From: Hyphomicrobiales bacterium
GTDB lineage: Bacteria; Pseudomonadota; Alphaproteobacteria; Rhizobiales; Xanthobacteraceae
Assembly: GCA_026400425.1 (NCBI GenBank)
Contig: JAPLPC010000096.1
Location: forward strand, 1-5,737
DNA length: 5,737 bases
Reading direction: 5' to 3'
Shown here in pieces: positions 5,549 to 5,737 of the stretch. A program made the position numbers and the translations under genes. The notes below the pieces were generated by a model, which was not told the origin of the DNA, did no database searches, and saw only the letters and a list, made by a program, of their open reading frames with translations. How positions within the stretch are numbered: the first letter of the stretch is position 1; the number at the start of each line of letters is the position of its first letter.

Positions 5549-5737
5549 ATGCTGAAATGGGCTATTATCTGTCTCGTGGTTTCGCTGCTCGCCGGCGGCC
5601 TCGGTCTGACCAACATCTCGTCCTTTGCCAAGAAAATGGCGATGATCTTCTTCGGGCTGTTCTTTCTCGGATTCCTGGCCTTGCTGGCATTTGCCTATCT
5701 GGCGGTGGGCGCGATCGCCAGCCCCGATCTGCTGCCC
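5549..5737 (+). CDS. DUF1328 (UPF0391) family small membrane protein, truncated by the window end
   Basis: The frame begins MLKWAIICLVVSLLAGGLGLTNISS and continues without a stop to the window edge (63 codons). It has two membrane segments, about residues 4-21 and 31-57. The start, a Trp followed by a hydrophobic helix ending AGxLGxT, then a short loop and a second helix, is the DUF1328 pattern. These proteins are usually only about 55-65 residues, so nearly all of it is probably visible. Their biochemical function is not established; in several proteobacteria small membrane proteins of this type are stress-induced. A G-rich Shine-Dalgarno (GGGGG at about 5538-5542) precedes the ATG. The perfect EcfG-type promoter upstream suggests general stress control. 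The family call rests on a short sequence and is moderately secure. Confidence 0.8.
   Translation, partial: MLKWAIICLVVSLLAGGLGLTNISSFAKKMAMIFFGLFFLGFLALLAFAYLAVGAIASPDLLP

Noticed and set aside
1..5737. CRISPR arrays, intact IS elements, toxin-antitoxin or phage-defence modules
   Set aside because: No regularly spaced repeats, terminal inverted repeats or motifs of such systems were seen.

Overview
The window looks like chromosomal DNA of an alphaproteobacterium. The high GC content, the C-rich third codon positions and the protein sequences suggest the Bradyrhizobium/Rhodopseudomonas/Afipia group, but the genus is inferred. A perfect general-stress (EcfG-type) promoter near the right end also fits Alphaproteobacteria.

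Left third (1-2802): the 3' half of soxB, then complete soxC and soxD, all on the + strand and tightly packed (40 bp between soxB and soxC, and a 17 bp overlap between soxC and soxD). This is the thiosulfate-oxidising Sox system. SoxB hydrolyses the terminal sulfonate from SoxY-bound sulfur. SoxCD is the periplasmic molybdenum/haem sulfane dehydrogenase that oxidises the remaining sulfane sulfur. SoxD here is a short form with a single haem.

Middle (2803-3091): a scar with no intact gene. It holds two abutting gene remnants: a piece of an IS transposase C-terminus on the minus strand, and a frameshifted piece of acetyl-CoA synthetase (acs) on the plus strand. Next to the scar is a PACE-family (AceI-like) small efflux transporter with a non-ATG start.

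Right half: after about 330 bp with no gene come two convergent small genes separated by 7 bp, a DCC-family (DUF393) predicted thiol-disulfide oxidoreductase and a five-helix DUF3429 membrane protein with a TTG start and a near-perfect Shine-Dalgarno. About 560 bp of apparently non-coding sequence follows. Then comes a minus-strand tRNA with anticodon CAT, best read as the lysidine-type isoleucine tRNA. Finally, the start of a DUF1328-family small membrane protein runs off the right edge behind a GGAAC-N16-CGTT promoter.

I saw no CRISPR array, no intact mobile element and no convincing new multi-gene system. The most informative items are the pseudogene scar behind soxD, the one-haem SoxD, the EcfG promoter and the identity of the tRNA.
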